DNA of 39,200 bases from Betaproteobacteria bacterium (GTDB lineage: Bacteria; Pseudomonadota; Gammaproteobacteria; Burkholderiales; Casimicrobiaceae), in contig VBCG01000153.1 of assembly GCA_005881895.1 (NCBI GenBank), positions 1-39,200 on the forward strand. The letters run 5' to 3'. The notes beneath the pieces were generated by a model that saw nothing but the letters and a program-made list of their open reading frames with translations, was not told where the DNA came from and did no database searches. Both the position numbers and the translations under genes were made by a program. Positions 17,076 to 24,561 of this stretch are shown here, piece after piece (position 1 is the first letter of the stretch; each line of letters starts with the position of its first letter).

Positions 17076-17495
17076 TCAGGTTTTGACGGTGCCGCGCGAT
17101 GCGCAGCGCTTTGATGGCCGTGCAGCACGACCGGGCGTGGCCTTTGCCCGATCGCGTCGCACGGTTGGTGCGCACTCGTTGGTGTTGCAGGCGCGCGCGT
17201 CGGGACCGCAATCGCGCGCGCAACAATTCTCGGTCAGGAAGCCGAGAAGCTCATTCATTTGTCCATAGTTCGCCGCGTAGTAGATGTAACGGCCCTCCTG
17301 GCGCGCGACGACGAGTCCTGCGTGGGAGAGCTCTTTCAAATGGAACGACAGCGTTGCAGGCGACGACTTCACCGACGCGGCAATTTCGCCGACGGAGAGC
17401 CCAGTGGGGCCGGCCTCGACGAGAACGCGGAATACGCCGAGACGCGTTTCCTGGGCTAGCGCTCCTAGCGCCACAAGGGCCGACTTAGTTTCCAT
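17076..17495 (-). CDS. arsR: ArsR/SmtB-family metalloid-responsive repressor
   Basis: The 139-residue protein has a winged HTH at about residues 10-85 (LSVGEIAASVKSSPATLSFHLKEL recognition region, then the wing EGRYIYYAA). The classical CVC pair of E. coli ArsR in the DNA-binding helix is absent. Instead C91, C92 and C96 (ENCCARDCG), plus C103 and C108, follow the HTH domain, as in the Acidithiobacillus-type ArsR that senses As(III) with C-terminal cysteines. The tail after residue 110 is basic and unremarkable. ATG 17495 has no Shine-Dalgarno, but a promoter is placed so that the transcript would begin at this codon. It heads the arsR-arsI operon. Confidence 0.87.
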   Translation of the reverse strand: METKSALVALGALAQETRLGVFRVLVEAGPTGLSVGEIAASVKSSPATLSFHLKELSHAGLVVARQEGRYIYYAANYGQMNELLGFLTENCCARDCGPDARACNTNECAPTVRRDRAKATPGRAARPSKRCASRGTVKT

Positions 17496-17496
17496 A

Positions 17497-17529
17497 ATTC
17501 TAGAATACTCGAAATATGGCACTTTGCAA
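17497..17529 (-). promoter_or_regulatory. arsR promoter and operator; predicted leaderless start
   Basis: Reading the minus strand, TTGCAA (17529-17524) and TATTCT (17507-17502) form a promoter with a 16-base spacer. Transcription would start about 7 bases later, at the A of the arsR ATG (17495). A perfect 10-base palindrome, ATTCTAGAAT (17497-17506), covers the -10 box and the start point and is a likely ArsR operator half or core. No ribosome binding site exists between the -10 box and ATG, consistent with a leaderless mRNA. This is prediction only. Confidence 0.5.
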
Positions 17530-17601
17530 TAGGCTGCCAAAAACCGGCAGCGATTCCGGAGCTGGTAGGCTACATCTCTGTCTTGCTACAGCATCGATCC
17601 C

Positions 17602-18312
17602 ATGACCATCGAATTGCTATTCCGAGGCGACGCCTATTCGAAGGTTGCCACCGCGCGCGTCGTCGCCATCCACGAGCGTGGCATCGAGCTCGACCGCACG
17701 ATCTTCTATCCGCAAGGCGGCGGCCAGGTCGGCGACACCGGCGTGCTGTTGCGCGAAAACGGCGAGCGTGTGGTGATCGCCGACACCCGCAAAGGCGACG
17801 GCATCGACGGCGTGCTGCACGTGCCGGTCACTGCCATGCCACAACCCGAGGTCGGCGAAACGCTCACGCTCGAGATCGATTGGGAACGTCGCTACAAGCT
17901 GATGCGGCTCCATACAGCATTGCACGTGATGTCGTGCGTCGTCGTCGCGCCGGTGACCGGCGGCAACATCGCCCCGGACAAGGGCCGACTCGATTTCGAT
18001 ATCGACATGAGCCTCCTCGACGCGGATAAAATCGAGCGCGAAACGAATCTGCTCATCGCCCGCGGCGTTGAAACGGAAACCGTCTGGATCACTGACGAAG
18101 AACTCGATGCGCGGCCTGAGCTGGTCAAAACGATGAGCGTGCAGCCGCCGCGCGGCGCCGGCAGGGTTCGATTGCTCAAGATTCCCGGCATCGACTTGCA
18201 GCCGTGCGGCGGAACGCACGTCAAGAACATCGCCGAGATCGGCGGTATCCGTGTGATCAAGATTCGAAGCGAGGGCAGACGCAACCGGCGTGTGGAGATC
18301 GTGCTCGCGTAA
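17602..18312 (+). CDS. alaX: Alanyl-tRNA editing protein AlaX
   Basis: The 236-residue free-standing editing domain hydrolyses mischarged Ser- or Gly-tRNA-Ala in trans. The zinc-site motifs are HTALH (H104, H108) and CGGTH (C202, H206), and the N-terminal FYPQGGGQVGDTG glycine motif marks the AlaX-M/AlaRS-like editing group. No aminoacylation domain is present. ATG 17602 starts the frame. The gene is divergent from arsR across 106 bases, which contain a small hairpin (GCTGCC/GGCAGC, 17533-17551); a functional link with arsenic resistance is not obvious. Confidence 0.9.
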   Translation: MTIELLFRGDAYSKVATARVVAIHERGIELDRTIFYPQGGGQVGDTGVLLRENGERVVIADTRKGDGIDGVLHVPVTAMPQPEVGETLTLEIDWERRYKLMRLHTALHVMSCVVVAPVTGGNIAPDKGRLDFDIDMSLLDADKIERETNLLIARGVETETVWITDEELDARPELVKTMSVQPPRGAGRVRLLKIPGIDLQPCGGTHVKNIAEIGGIRVIKIRSEGRRNRRVEIVLA

Positions 18313-18355
18313 GACAAAGGGCGCTGGTCGACAGGGTCGGCGTATGCAAGACCAC

Positions 18356-18384
18356 TTGAATACCAATCGGTAAATTGGTATTCT
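18356..18384 (+). promoter_or_regulatory. Promoter and GntR-type operator of the nag operon
   Basis: A -35 box TTGAAT (18356-18361) and a -10 box TATTCT (18379-18384) are 17 bases apart. A perfect inverted repeat, GAATACCAAT (18358-18367) and ATTGGTATTC (18374-18383) with a 6-base centre, covers both boxes. Binding there would block RNA polymerase. The TGGTATT half-site also occurs before the GntR regulator and, in weaker form, before the TonB receptor, so the regulator at 26077-26817 is the likely ligand. Transcription would begin near 18391, about 19 bases before the first start codon. Confidence 0.68.
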
Positions 18385-18409
18385 TGCGGTTATTGGCAGC
18401 TTCGAGACC

Positions 18410-19318
18410 GTGTCCCTACCAACGAACCGCCGTAGAGTCCGCTACGTCATTGGCGTTGACGGCGGTGGCACGGGAACGCGCGCTCGACTGACGCGCCTCG
18501 ATGGTGAAGCGCTTGGCTACGCGCAAGCCGGTCCCTCCGCGCTCGGCCAGGGAGTCGAGCAAGCGTGGCGCAATGTCTCGCAAGCGATCGAGCACTCGTT
18601 TCGCGACGCCACCGTCGACGATTGGGACCCCGGTGAGTGCGCAATCGGTCTCGGGTTGGCTGGGGCGATCGTCGCGAGCCACAGCCGCGATTTCCTGCAC
18701 GCGGCCAGTCGCTACGCACACGTGGCGCTTGCGAGCGATGGATTCACAACCCTCCTCGGCGCGCACAAGGGAAAGCCGGGTGCGATTGTGATCGCCGGAA
18801 CGGGGAGTATCGGCGAAGCGCTCCTTCCCAACGGCACTCACGTTTTCATCGGCGGGTGGGGCTATCCGATCGGAGATGAAGGCAGCGGCGCCTGGCTCGG
18901 GATGTATGCAATGCGACGGACCCAACAAGCAGTCGATGGACGCGTCTCCGCAGGTGCGCTGGTGCGTGCGGTCCAGAGTGTCGCCGGCAATACGCGCGAC
19001 GAGTTGCTCGCGTGGTGCGAGCGCGCGGGCCAGCATGCCTATGCAACGCTTGCGCCGCTCGTTTTCGATGTGGAAACTGCCGACACTTACGCGGCAGAAC
19101 TGTTGAACGCTGCGGCGCGATCGATCGATGACATCGCCGTCGCGCTCGATGCCGATGGCACATTGCCGCTCGTCGTATCCGGAAGCATCGGCCAGCGCCT
19201 AGAGCCGCGTCTCACGCCTCGGGTACGCGCTCGTCTTGTCGAACCCGCCGGCGATGCGATCGACGGCGCGCTGCGCCTCATTCGCGAGCGTCTTCGCGGC
19301 GACGGGATAGTCTCCTGA
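18410..19318 (+). CDS. nagK: N-acetylglucosamine kinase, BadF/BadG ATPase family
   Basis: The 302-residue protein belongs to the BadF/BadG/BcrA-BcrD ATPase family of the actin/hexokinase fold. Motifs are GVDGGGTGTRA (15-25, phosphate 1), IAGTGSIG (128-135, phosphate 2) and GDEGSGAWLG (155-164), characteristic of eukaryotic-type GlcNAc kinase. It would convert cytoplasmic GlcNAc to GlcNAc-6-phosphate. The start is GTG 18410, with only a weak upstream GAG. It is the first gene of the operon and its TGA overlaps the nagA ATG (TGATG). Glucosamine kinase is the alternative; the neighbour NagA favours GlcNAc. Confidence 0.85.
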   Translation: MSLPTNRRRVRYVIGVDGGGTGTRARLTRLDGEALGYAQAGPSALGQGVEQAWRNVSQAIEHSFRDATVDDWDPGECAIGLGLAGAIVASHSRDFLHAASRYAHVALASDGFTTLLGAHKGKPGAIVIAGTGSIGEALLPNGTHVFIGGWGYPIGDEGSGAWLGMYAMRRTQQAVDGRVSAGALVRAVQSVAGNTRDELLAWCERAGQHAYATLAPLVFDVETADTYAAELLNAAARSIDDIAVALDADGTLPLVVSGSIGQRLEPRLTPRVRARLVEPAGDAIDGALRLIRERLRGDGIVS

Positions 19319-20442
19319 TGGCGAATGTGATCGGCGGTTGCATCCTGACGCCACGCGGGTTCGTACGCGGCGCGCTCGAGTTCGCCGACGGTCGGGTGTG
19401 GCGCATCGAAGGCGAGCCTGTGCCGGACGAAATCGTGCGCGATGGCGCAAACACGATCGTGTTGCCCGGTTTCATCGATTCGCACGTGCATGGCGGCGGC
19501 GGCGCCGACACGATGCAAGGCGGCGACGCAATCGAGCGCATCGCGCGCTTGCACGTGCGTCACGGCACGACATCGTTGCTGGCGACGACGATGACGGCGC
19601 CGCTACGCGAGTTGCGAGCGGCCATGAGCGCACTGGGTCCGGCATGCCGTCGACGGATCGAAGGCGGCGCGCGCGTGCTGGGGGTGCATCTCGAAGGCCC
19701 TTACATCAACCCCGCCAAGCTCGGGGCACAGCCCGATTTCGTGCGTCCGGCGTCACTCGCCGAGACTCTCGAGCTGCATGCGCTCGCACCCATCGTCCTG
19801 ATCACGCTCGCACCCGAGCTCCCCGGAAACCTTGAGATCATTCCGGCGTTGTGCGCGGCGGGGTTTCGCGTGCAGATCGGCCACACGCTTGGAACGTACG
19901 AAGACGGTGTGGCCGCGCTCGAACGCGGGGCGAATGGCTTCACGCATCTGTTCAACGCGATGTCGGGCATGCACCACCGCGCACCGGGCATTGCAGGCGC
20001 TGCACTGGCCCATGCGCGCTACGCCGAAATCATTCCCGATTTGCTGCACGTCCATCCCGGCGCGCTCAAGCTCGCGTTGCGTGCAATTCCCGGCCTCTTT
20101 TGCGTCACCGATTCGACCGCAGCCAGCGGCATGCCCGATGGCGAATATCAACTCGGGTCGCACCGCGTGACCAAGTGCCTCGGTGGCGTTCGCTTGCCTG
20201 ACGGAACGCTCGCCGGCAGCACGCTGACGATGGATCAGGCGCTGCGCAACCTCGTCACGCTCGGACTGTCGCTTCGCGAGGCGTCGCTCCGCGTATCGAC
20301 GCATGCGGCGGACTATCTTGGGCTGGAAGCCCGCGGAAGCATCGCAGAGGGCCACTACGCGGACCTGGTCGTCGTCGATCGCGACCTGCGCGTCAATCGC
20401 GTCATCGTCGAGGGAAACGAGATTGACCTCGCGGATGCTTGA
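19318..20442 (+). CDS. nagA: N-acetylglucosamine-6-phosphate deacetylase
   Basis: The 374-residue amidohydrolase is full length for NagA. Visible residues are H56 and H58 (HVHG), E127 in HLEGPY, H189 in QIGHT, H210 in FTHLFNAM and catalytic D265 in CVTDSTAASG. It makes glucosamine-6-phosphate and acetate in the cytoplasm. The start overlaps the kinase stop by one base. At the 3' end it overlaps the next gene by 20 bases if that gene uses TTG 20423. Confidence 0.95.
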   Translation: MANVIGGCILTPRGFVRGALEFADGRVWRIEGEPVPDEIVRDGANTIVLPGFIDSHVHGGGGADTMQGGDAIERIARLHVRHGTTSLLATTMTAPLRELRAAMSALGPACRRRIEGGARVLGVHLEGPYINPAKLGAQPDFVRPASLAETLELHALAPIVLITLAPELPGNLEIIPALCAAGFRVQIGHTLGTYEDGVAALERGANGFTHLFNAMSGMHHRAPGIAGAALAHARYAEIIPDLLHVHPGALKLALRAIPGLFCVTDSTAASGMPDGEYQLGSHRVTKCLGGVRLPDGTLAGSTLTMDQALRNLVTLGLSLREASLRVSTHAADYLGLEARGSIAEGHYADLVVVDRDLRVNRVIVEGNEIDLADA

Positions 20443-21445
20443 CGAAGCCCGGGAGGCGCCCGATGCTGTCGCGCGCCTTCTTGCCGCCGACGGTGATCTC
20501 TATGCAGCGCTCGGCGATGACCTGCGCGCCAACGCGCCGCAGGCGGTGCTGACGATCGCGCGCGGCAGCTCGGATCACGCCGCGCACTATATGGCCTATC
20601 TCGTGATGGCGCGGCTCGGGCGGCTCGTGACGTCGCTGCCGATGTCGGTCGTGACGCTGTACCAATCGCACCTGCAATGCGACGGTCTGTTGTCGCTCGC
20701 CTTCTCGCAATCCGGGCAGAGTCATGATCTCATTCTGCCGACGCGTTTTTTTCGCGCCGGCGGCGCGCGCACGGTGGCGTTCGTCAACGACAAGGCGTCG
20801 CCGCTCGCCGAGGCCGCGCAATGGGTGTTCGATCTTCGCGCCGGTGTCGAGACGAGCGTCGCCGCGACGAAGAGCTACATTGCCCAGTTGGTCGCGGGTG
20901 CACGGCTTGTCGCGGCATGGCAAAACGATTCGGAGCTGCAACGTGCCCTCCTGGCGCTTCCCGCGGCGTTGCAGGGCGCGTTGCGCAAAAATTGGCAACT
21001 CGGCGTCGACGCGTTGATCGATGCCGATCGTCTTTTCGTCATCAGCCGCGGACTTGGGCTGCCGGTCGCGATGGAAGCCGCGCTCAAGCTCAAGGAAATC
21101 TGCGGCATCCAGGCCGAGGCATTTTCGGGCGCGGAGTTGCGACACGGTCCGATGGCGTTGATCGACGAAGGCTATCCGCTTCTCGTTTTCGCGCTGCGTG
21201 GCCCCGCGCAATCCGGCTTGCTGGCGTTGGCGGACGATTTGCGCCGGCGCGGCGCCCGCGTGTTGCTGATCGCGCCGTCGGAATCCCCGCAGCGCGACTT
21301 GCCGCTGTCAGCGAGCGACGCCGACGAGCTCGATCCGATCATCGCGATCCAGAGCTTTTATGTGATGGTCGAGGCACTCGCCCGCGCGCGCGGACGCGAT
21401 CCCGATGCGCCGCGGCATCTTGCGAAGATCACGGTCACGCGCTGA
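20423..21445 (+). CDS. nagB-II: SIS-domain glucosamine-6-phosphate deaminase (NagB-II type)
   Basis: The 340-residue protein has two SIS domains like the isomerase half of GlmS but no glutaminase domain. ARGSSDHA (47-54), SQSGQSHD (95-102), AATKSY (147-152) and EAFSGAELRHGP (232-243) match the NagB-II deaminases of Shewanella, which convert glucosamine-6-phosphate to fructose-6-phosphate and ammonia. TTG 20423 is chosen because GAGGGA lies about 7-8 bases upstream and the product begins MTSRMLDEAREAP, parallel to known NagB-II. ATG 20435 is the alternative. It completes the GlcNAc route begun by nagK and nagA. Confidence 0.88.
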   Translation: MTSRMLDEAREAPDAVARLLAADGDLYAALGDDLRANAPQAVLTIARGSSDHAAHYMAYLVMARLGRLVTSLPMSVVTLYQSHLQCDGLLSLAFSQSGQSHDLILPTRFFRAGGARTVAFVNDKASPLAEAAQWVFDLRAGVETSVAATKSYIAQLVAGARLVAAWQNDSELQRALLALPAALQGALRKNWQLGVDALIDADRLFVISRGLGLPVAMEAALKLKEICGIQAEAFSGAELRHGPMALIDEGYPLLVFALRGPAQSGLLALADDLRRRGARVLLIAPSESPQRDLPLSASDADELDPIIAIQSFYVMVEALARARGRDPDAPRHLAKITVTR

Positions 21446-21468
21446 ACGCCACAAGGCCGGACGAAATC

Positions 21469-22728
21469 ATGACAGCGAGAGCGAAGTGGATAGGCGCGCT
21501 CGTGCTTTGCGGACTCTTCACAGCAACCGACGCCACCGCCGCCGACAACGTGCACGTCGAATTCTGGACGATGAGCCTGAGGCCGAAATTCACCGCTTAT
21601 TTCAAACAACTCGTCAAAACGTACGAATCGTCGCACCCCAATGTCGAGCTCGAATGGGTCGATGTGCCGTGGGACACGCTGCAGACGAAACTGACCGCAG
21701 CGATCGTGGCCGGCTCCGCGCCGGCGCTTGTCCAGCTCAACGTGCCGTGGGCGTACGACTACGCGCTCTACGGCGCCTTGCGTCCGATCGACGACCTCCT
21801 CGGCGATGACCGGGAGAATTACACCGAAGGGTCGATCGCCGATCTGACGTTCAAGGGCAAAGTGTATGGCTTCCCGCATTACAACAGCGTCAATGTCATG
21901 GCTTACAACCGGACGTTGTTCAAGGAAGCGGGTATCACTCGCATCCCTGCGACCCGCGATGAGCAACTCGACGCAGCGAAAAAGATCAAGGCGCGCAGCG
22001 GCGAATACGGCTTCTCGCCGGCGTTGGGCAAGATCGCCGGCGTGTTCCTCGAGGAAGGACTGCCGCTGGTCGAAAACGGCAAGGCGGTATTCAATTCGCC
22101 GGCGCACGTCGCGCTGATCACCAAGCTCGCCGACGCGTACAAGGCGGGCGGACTGCTGAAGGACAAGCTCTTCTCCGAGGACAACTATCCGGCGTCGATC
22201 GACGCGTACAAATCGGGCCGCATCGCGATGCTGGAAGCGCCACCCAGCGCGTTGACGCGCGTTCGCGACGACGCGCCGGACATTTACGCTGCAACGGACG
22301 TCGCGCCCGTTCCGATCGGCGCACCCGGCGTGGTCGCCGGCGGCTGGCTGTTCCACTTCGCGATGCCGAGAGGAACATCGGGCAACGTGGCAATCGAAGC
22401 CGCGCGATTTGCAAAATTCCTCACCAATGACGAGCATCAGCTCGAATTCGCCAAGCTGGCGGGCGCGTTCCCGACAGCAAAAAAAGCGATTGCGGATCCG
22501 CACTTCCAGCAGTTGCGAACGGACGCAGGCGCCTATGAGAAGGCGATGGCGATCGGCGCGAAACGGATGAGCGTCGTTCGCACGCTGTATGTCGCAGGCG
22601 TGCCCGGCTTCGAGCGGCTCAACAAACGCCTACAGGATTCCGTCGAGGCGGCCATCATCGGTCGCCGCGACGTGAAGACCGCACTCGACGACGCCGTTGC
22701 ATTCTGGAACAGCAAGCTCGTTCCATGA
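21469..22728 (+). CDS. ABC transporter sugar-binding protein (amino-sugar oligosaccharides)
   Basis: The 419-residue periplasmic protein has a signal peptide (about 1-25, cleavage after ATAA) and the family-1 solute-binding fold (VEFWTMSLRP, then YESSHPNVELEWVDVPW and FPHYNSVNVMAYNRTLFKEAG). ATG 21469 follows nagB-II by 23 bases. With the two permeases it forms a CUT1-type importer. The specificity is inferred from context: GlcNAc or short chitooligosaccharides, perhaps cell-wall sugars. Maltose- or glycerol-phosphate-type substrates cannot be excluded from the sequence alone. Confidence 0.88.
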   Translation: MTARAKWIGALVLCGLFTATDATAADNVHVEFWTMSLRPKFTAYFKQLVKTYESSHPNVELEWVDVPWDTLQTKLTAAIVAGSAPALVQLNVPWAYDYALYGALRPIDDLLGDDRENYTEGSIADLTFKGKVYGFPHYNSVNVMAYNRTLFKEAGITRIPATRDEQLDAAKKIKARSGEYGFSPALGKIAGVFLEEGLPLVENGKAVFNSPAHVALITKLADAYKAGGLLKDKLFSEDNYPASIDAYKSGRIAMLEAPPSALTRVRDDAPDIYAATDVAPVPIGAPGVVAGGWLFHFAMPRGTSGNVAIEAARFAKFLTNDEHQLEFAKLAGAFPTAKKAIADPHFQQLRTDAGAYEKAMAIGAKRMSVVRTLYVAGVPGFERLNKRLQDSVEAAIIGRRDVKTALDDAVAFWNSKLVP

Positions 22729-23747
22729 CCGTGAGCGCCGCAGGGCCGTCCCAAGGCGCGAATTACTCCCCCTCGGGGGGCAGCGCAGTGGCGCCGGCCG
22801 CAAGCGTGGGGGCCCAAATCGACTCCGCCGCCATTCCGGGCATGTCGGAGAGACCGGCCCGGGCGAGCGGCAGTGGGACGCGGATCAAGTGGCGCCGGAC
22901 ATTGCGCCCCTGGTTCTTTCTCGCCCCCGCGCTCGCATTGCTCGGCGTATTCACGTTCTGGCCGGTCCTGTGGGGCGGTTATCTCGCATTCACCGAATAC
23001 AACTTCCTGACTCCGCCGCGATGGGTCGGCCTCGCGAACTTCGAGGACTTGCTGCAAGACCCGGTCTTCTTCATCAGCATGAAGAACTCGCTGTTGTACC
23101 TGCTGATCGTGCCCGCGATCCAGTTGGGCGCGATCGTGCTCGCCGTGCTCGTCAACAACTCGCTGCCCGGCATCAAGATCTTCCGCGCCGCGTTCTACAC
23201 ACCCGTCGTCACCTCGGTCTCCGTCGTCGGGATCATGTGGGGCTGGATGTACAACGAGCAGGGCCTCATCAACGCGGTGCTGCGATCGCTCCGCATGATC
23301 GATGACCCGGTAGGCTGGCTGAGCGACGATCGGCTCGCAATCTTTTCGGTCATGGTGGTCACGCTGTGGCGCGGCCTGGGTTGGTACATGGTCCTCTATC
23401 TTGCCGCGCTGCAGGCGATCCCGAAGGACCTTGAAGAAGCCGCGGCGCTCGACGGCGCGAACCGATGGCAGCGCTTCTGGCGCATCACGATCCCGATGAT
23501 CATGCCGACGATTCTGCTCTGCACGGTGCTATCCACGCTCTCCGCGATCAAGGTGCTGGAAGAAATCCTGATCATGACGAAGGGTGGACCGGTAAGCTCG
23601 ACGTACACGGGCCTGTACTACGCGTACGATCAGGGTATTCGCGCATTCAACTTCCCGCGCGCGCTCGCGGCGAGCCTCGTTGTCAGCGCGTTTTGCATCG
23701 CGCTCGCGTGGGTCAATTTCCGTTTCATTCGCCCACGTCACCGCTGA
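22725..23747 (+). CDS. ABC sugar permease, MalF/UgpA type, with atypical N-terminal extension
   Basis: The 340-residue inner-membrane protein has six hydrophobic segments from about residue 62 onward (PWFFLAPALALLGVFTF is the first). The cytoplasmic EAA loop EAAALDGA contacts the ATPase. The ATG overlaps the binding-protein stop (ATGA). The first ~60 residues are Gly/Ser/Ala/Pro-rich and unlike the ~20-residue lead usual in the family. They are encoded largely by a dispersed GC-rich repeat (22743-22815). The extension may be harmless or the native start may lie further in, for example ATG 22842. Confidence 0.9.
   Translation: MTVSAAGPSQGANYSPSGGSAVAPAASVGAQIDSAAIPGMSERPARASGSGTRIKWRRTLRPWFFLAPALALLGVFTFWPVLWGGYLAFTEYNFLTPPRWVGLANFEDLLQDPVFFISMKNSLLYLLIVPAIQLGAIVLAVLVNNSLPGIKIFRAAFYTPVVTSVSVVGIMWGWMYNEQGLINAVLRSLRMIDDPVGWLSDDRLAIFSVMVVTLWRGLGWYMVLYLAALQAIPKDLEEAAALDGANRWQRFWRITIPMIMPTILLCTVLSTLSAIKVLEEILIMTKGGPVSSTYTGLYYAYDQGIRAFNFPRALAASLVVSAFCIALAWVNFRFIRPRHR
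22743..22815. repeat. GC-rich betaproteobacterial dispersed repeat inside permease gene
   Basis: The block opens GGGCCGTCCCAAGG, has a central palindrome CTCCCCCTCGGGGGGCAG and ends GTGGGGGCCC, so its ends are also complementary. Similar CCCCCTCGGGGGG-centred elements are scattered through Burkholderiales genomes, usually between genes; this is from memory. Here it lies in frame in the 5' end of the permease gene and codes for roughly residues 7-30. Only one copy is in the window. Confidence 0.6.
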
Positions 23748-23751
23748 CGAG

Positions 23752-24561
23752 ATGCGCTTGCGCACGACGCTGCATTACGCGCTGCTGATCGCGATCGCGT
23801 TGATCTGCGCCTTCCCGTTCCTGTGGACGTTATCGATCGCCGTCGGCACCGAGGGCAACGTATTCTCTTTTCCGGCTTCGTTCGTCCCGCATCGTCCGGC
23901 TTTGGACAACTTCATCGAAGTCTTTCGCGTCATCGACCTTGGACGCTACTACTGGAATTCGATCTGGATCACGTTCTGGACCGTCGCGTGGACGGTGCTC
24001 GTGTGCTCGCTCGCCGCCTACCCGTTGGCGCGCCACAAGTTCCGCGGCAGAGCGTTGGCGTTCACCGTCATTCTCGCCACGCTGATGCTGCCGACCGAAG
24101 TCAACTTTCTCGTGAACTTCATCACGACTGCACGCGTTGGCATCGTCAACACGCATCTCGCCGTGATCCTCCCGACGATTGCCGGCGCGATCGGCATCTT
24201 CATGATGAAGAACGCGTTCGAGGAGGTTCCACAGGACCTGATCGACGCCGCACGCGTCGACGGCGCTTCCGAGCTTTACATCTTCTTCCGAATCATGCTG
24301 CCTCTGGCGCTACCGCAGATCGGAGCACTCGTGATCCTGACGACGGTCACGACGTGGAACAACTTCCTCTGGCCGAGCGTCGTGTTGACGAAGAGCGAGC
24401 TCTTGCCGCTTGCCGTGGGCATTCTCGAATTGAGCGGTACATTCGGGAGCTCGACGCGCATCATCGCCGCCGGCGCGGTCCTCACGATCGCACCAGCATT
24501 GATCGTTTTCTACTTCACGCAGCGATTCTTCATGCGCGGCATCGAAGGGGCGATCAAGTGA
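23752..24561 (+). CDS. ABC sugar permease, MalG/UgpE type
   Basis: The 269-residue protein has six membrane segments and the EAA loop EEVPQDLIDAARVDGASE in the second half. It is the partner of the preceding permease, 4 bases upstream. ATG 23752 starts MRLRTTLHYALL, a typical short cytoplasmic lead. The TGA overlaps the nagZ ATG by one base. No ATP-binding subunit gene is present anywhere in this operon; CUT1 importers often share a MsmK/UgpC-type ATPase coded elsewhere. Confidence 0.9.
   Translation: MRLRTTLHYALLIAIALICAFPFLWTLSIAVGTEGNVFSFPASFVPHRPALDNFIEVFRVIDLGRYYWNSIWITFWTVAWTVLVCSLAAYPLARHKFRGRALAFTVILATLMLPTEVNFLVNFITTARVGIVNTHLAVILPTIAGAIGIFMMKNAFEEVPQDLIDAARVDGASELYIFFRIMLPLALPQIGALVILTTVTTWNNFLWPSVVLTKSELLPLAVGILELSGTFGSSTRIIAAGAVLTIAPALIVFYFTQRFFMRGIEGAIK

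Noticed and set aside
16504-17268. Plus-strand open frame of 254 codons after cioB
   Set aside because: It overlaps the end of cioB and the antisense of arsI/arsR, both supported by conserved residues and ribosome binding sites.
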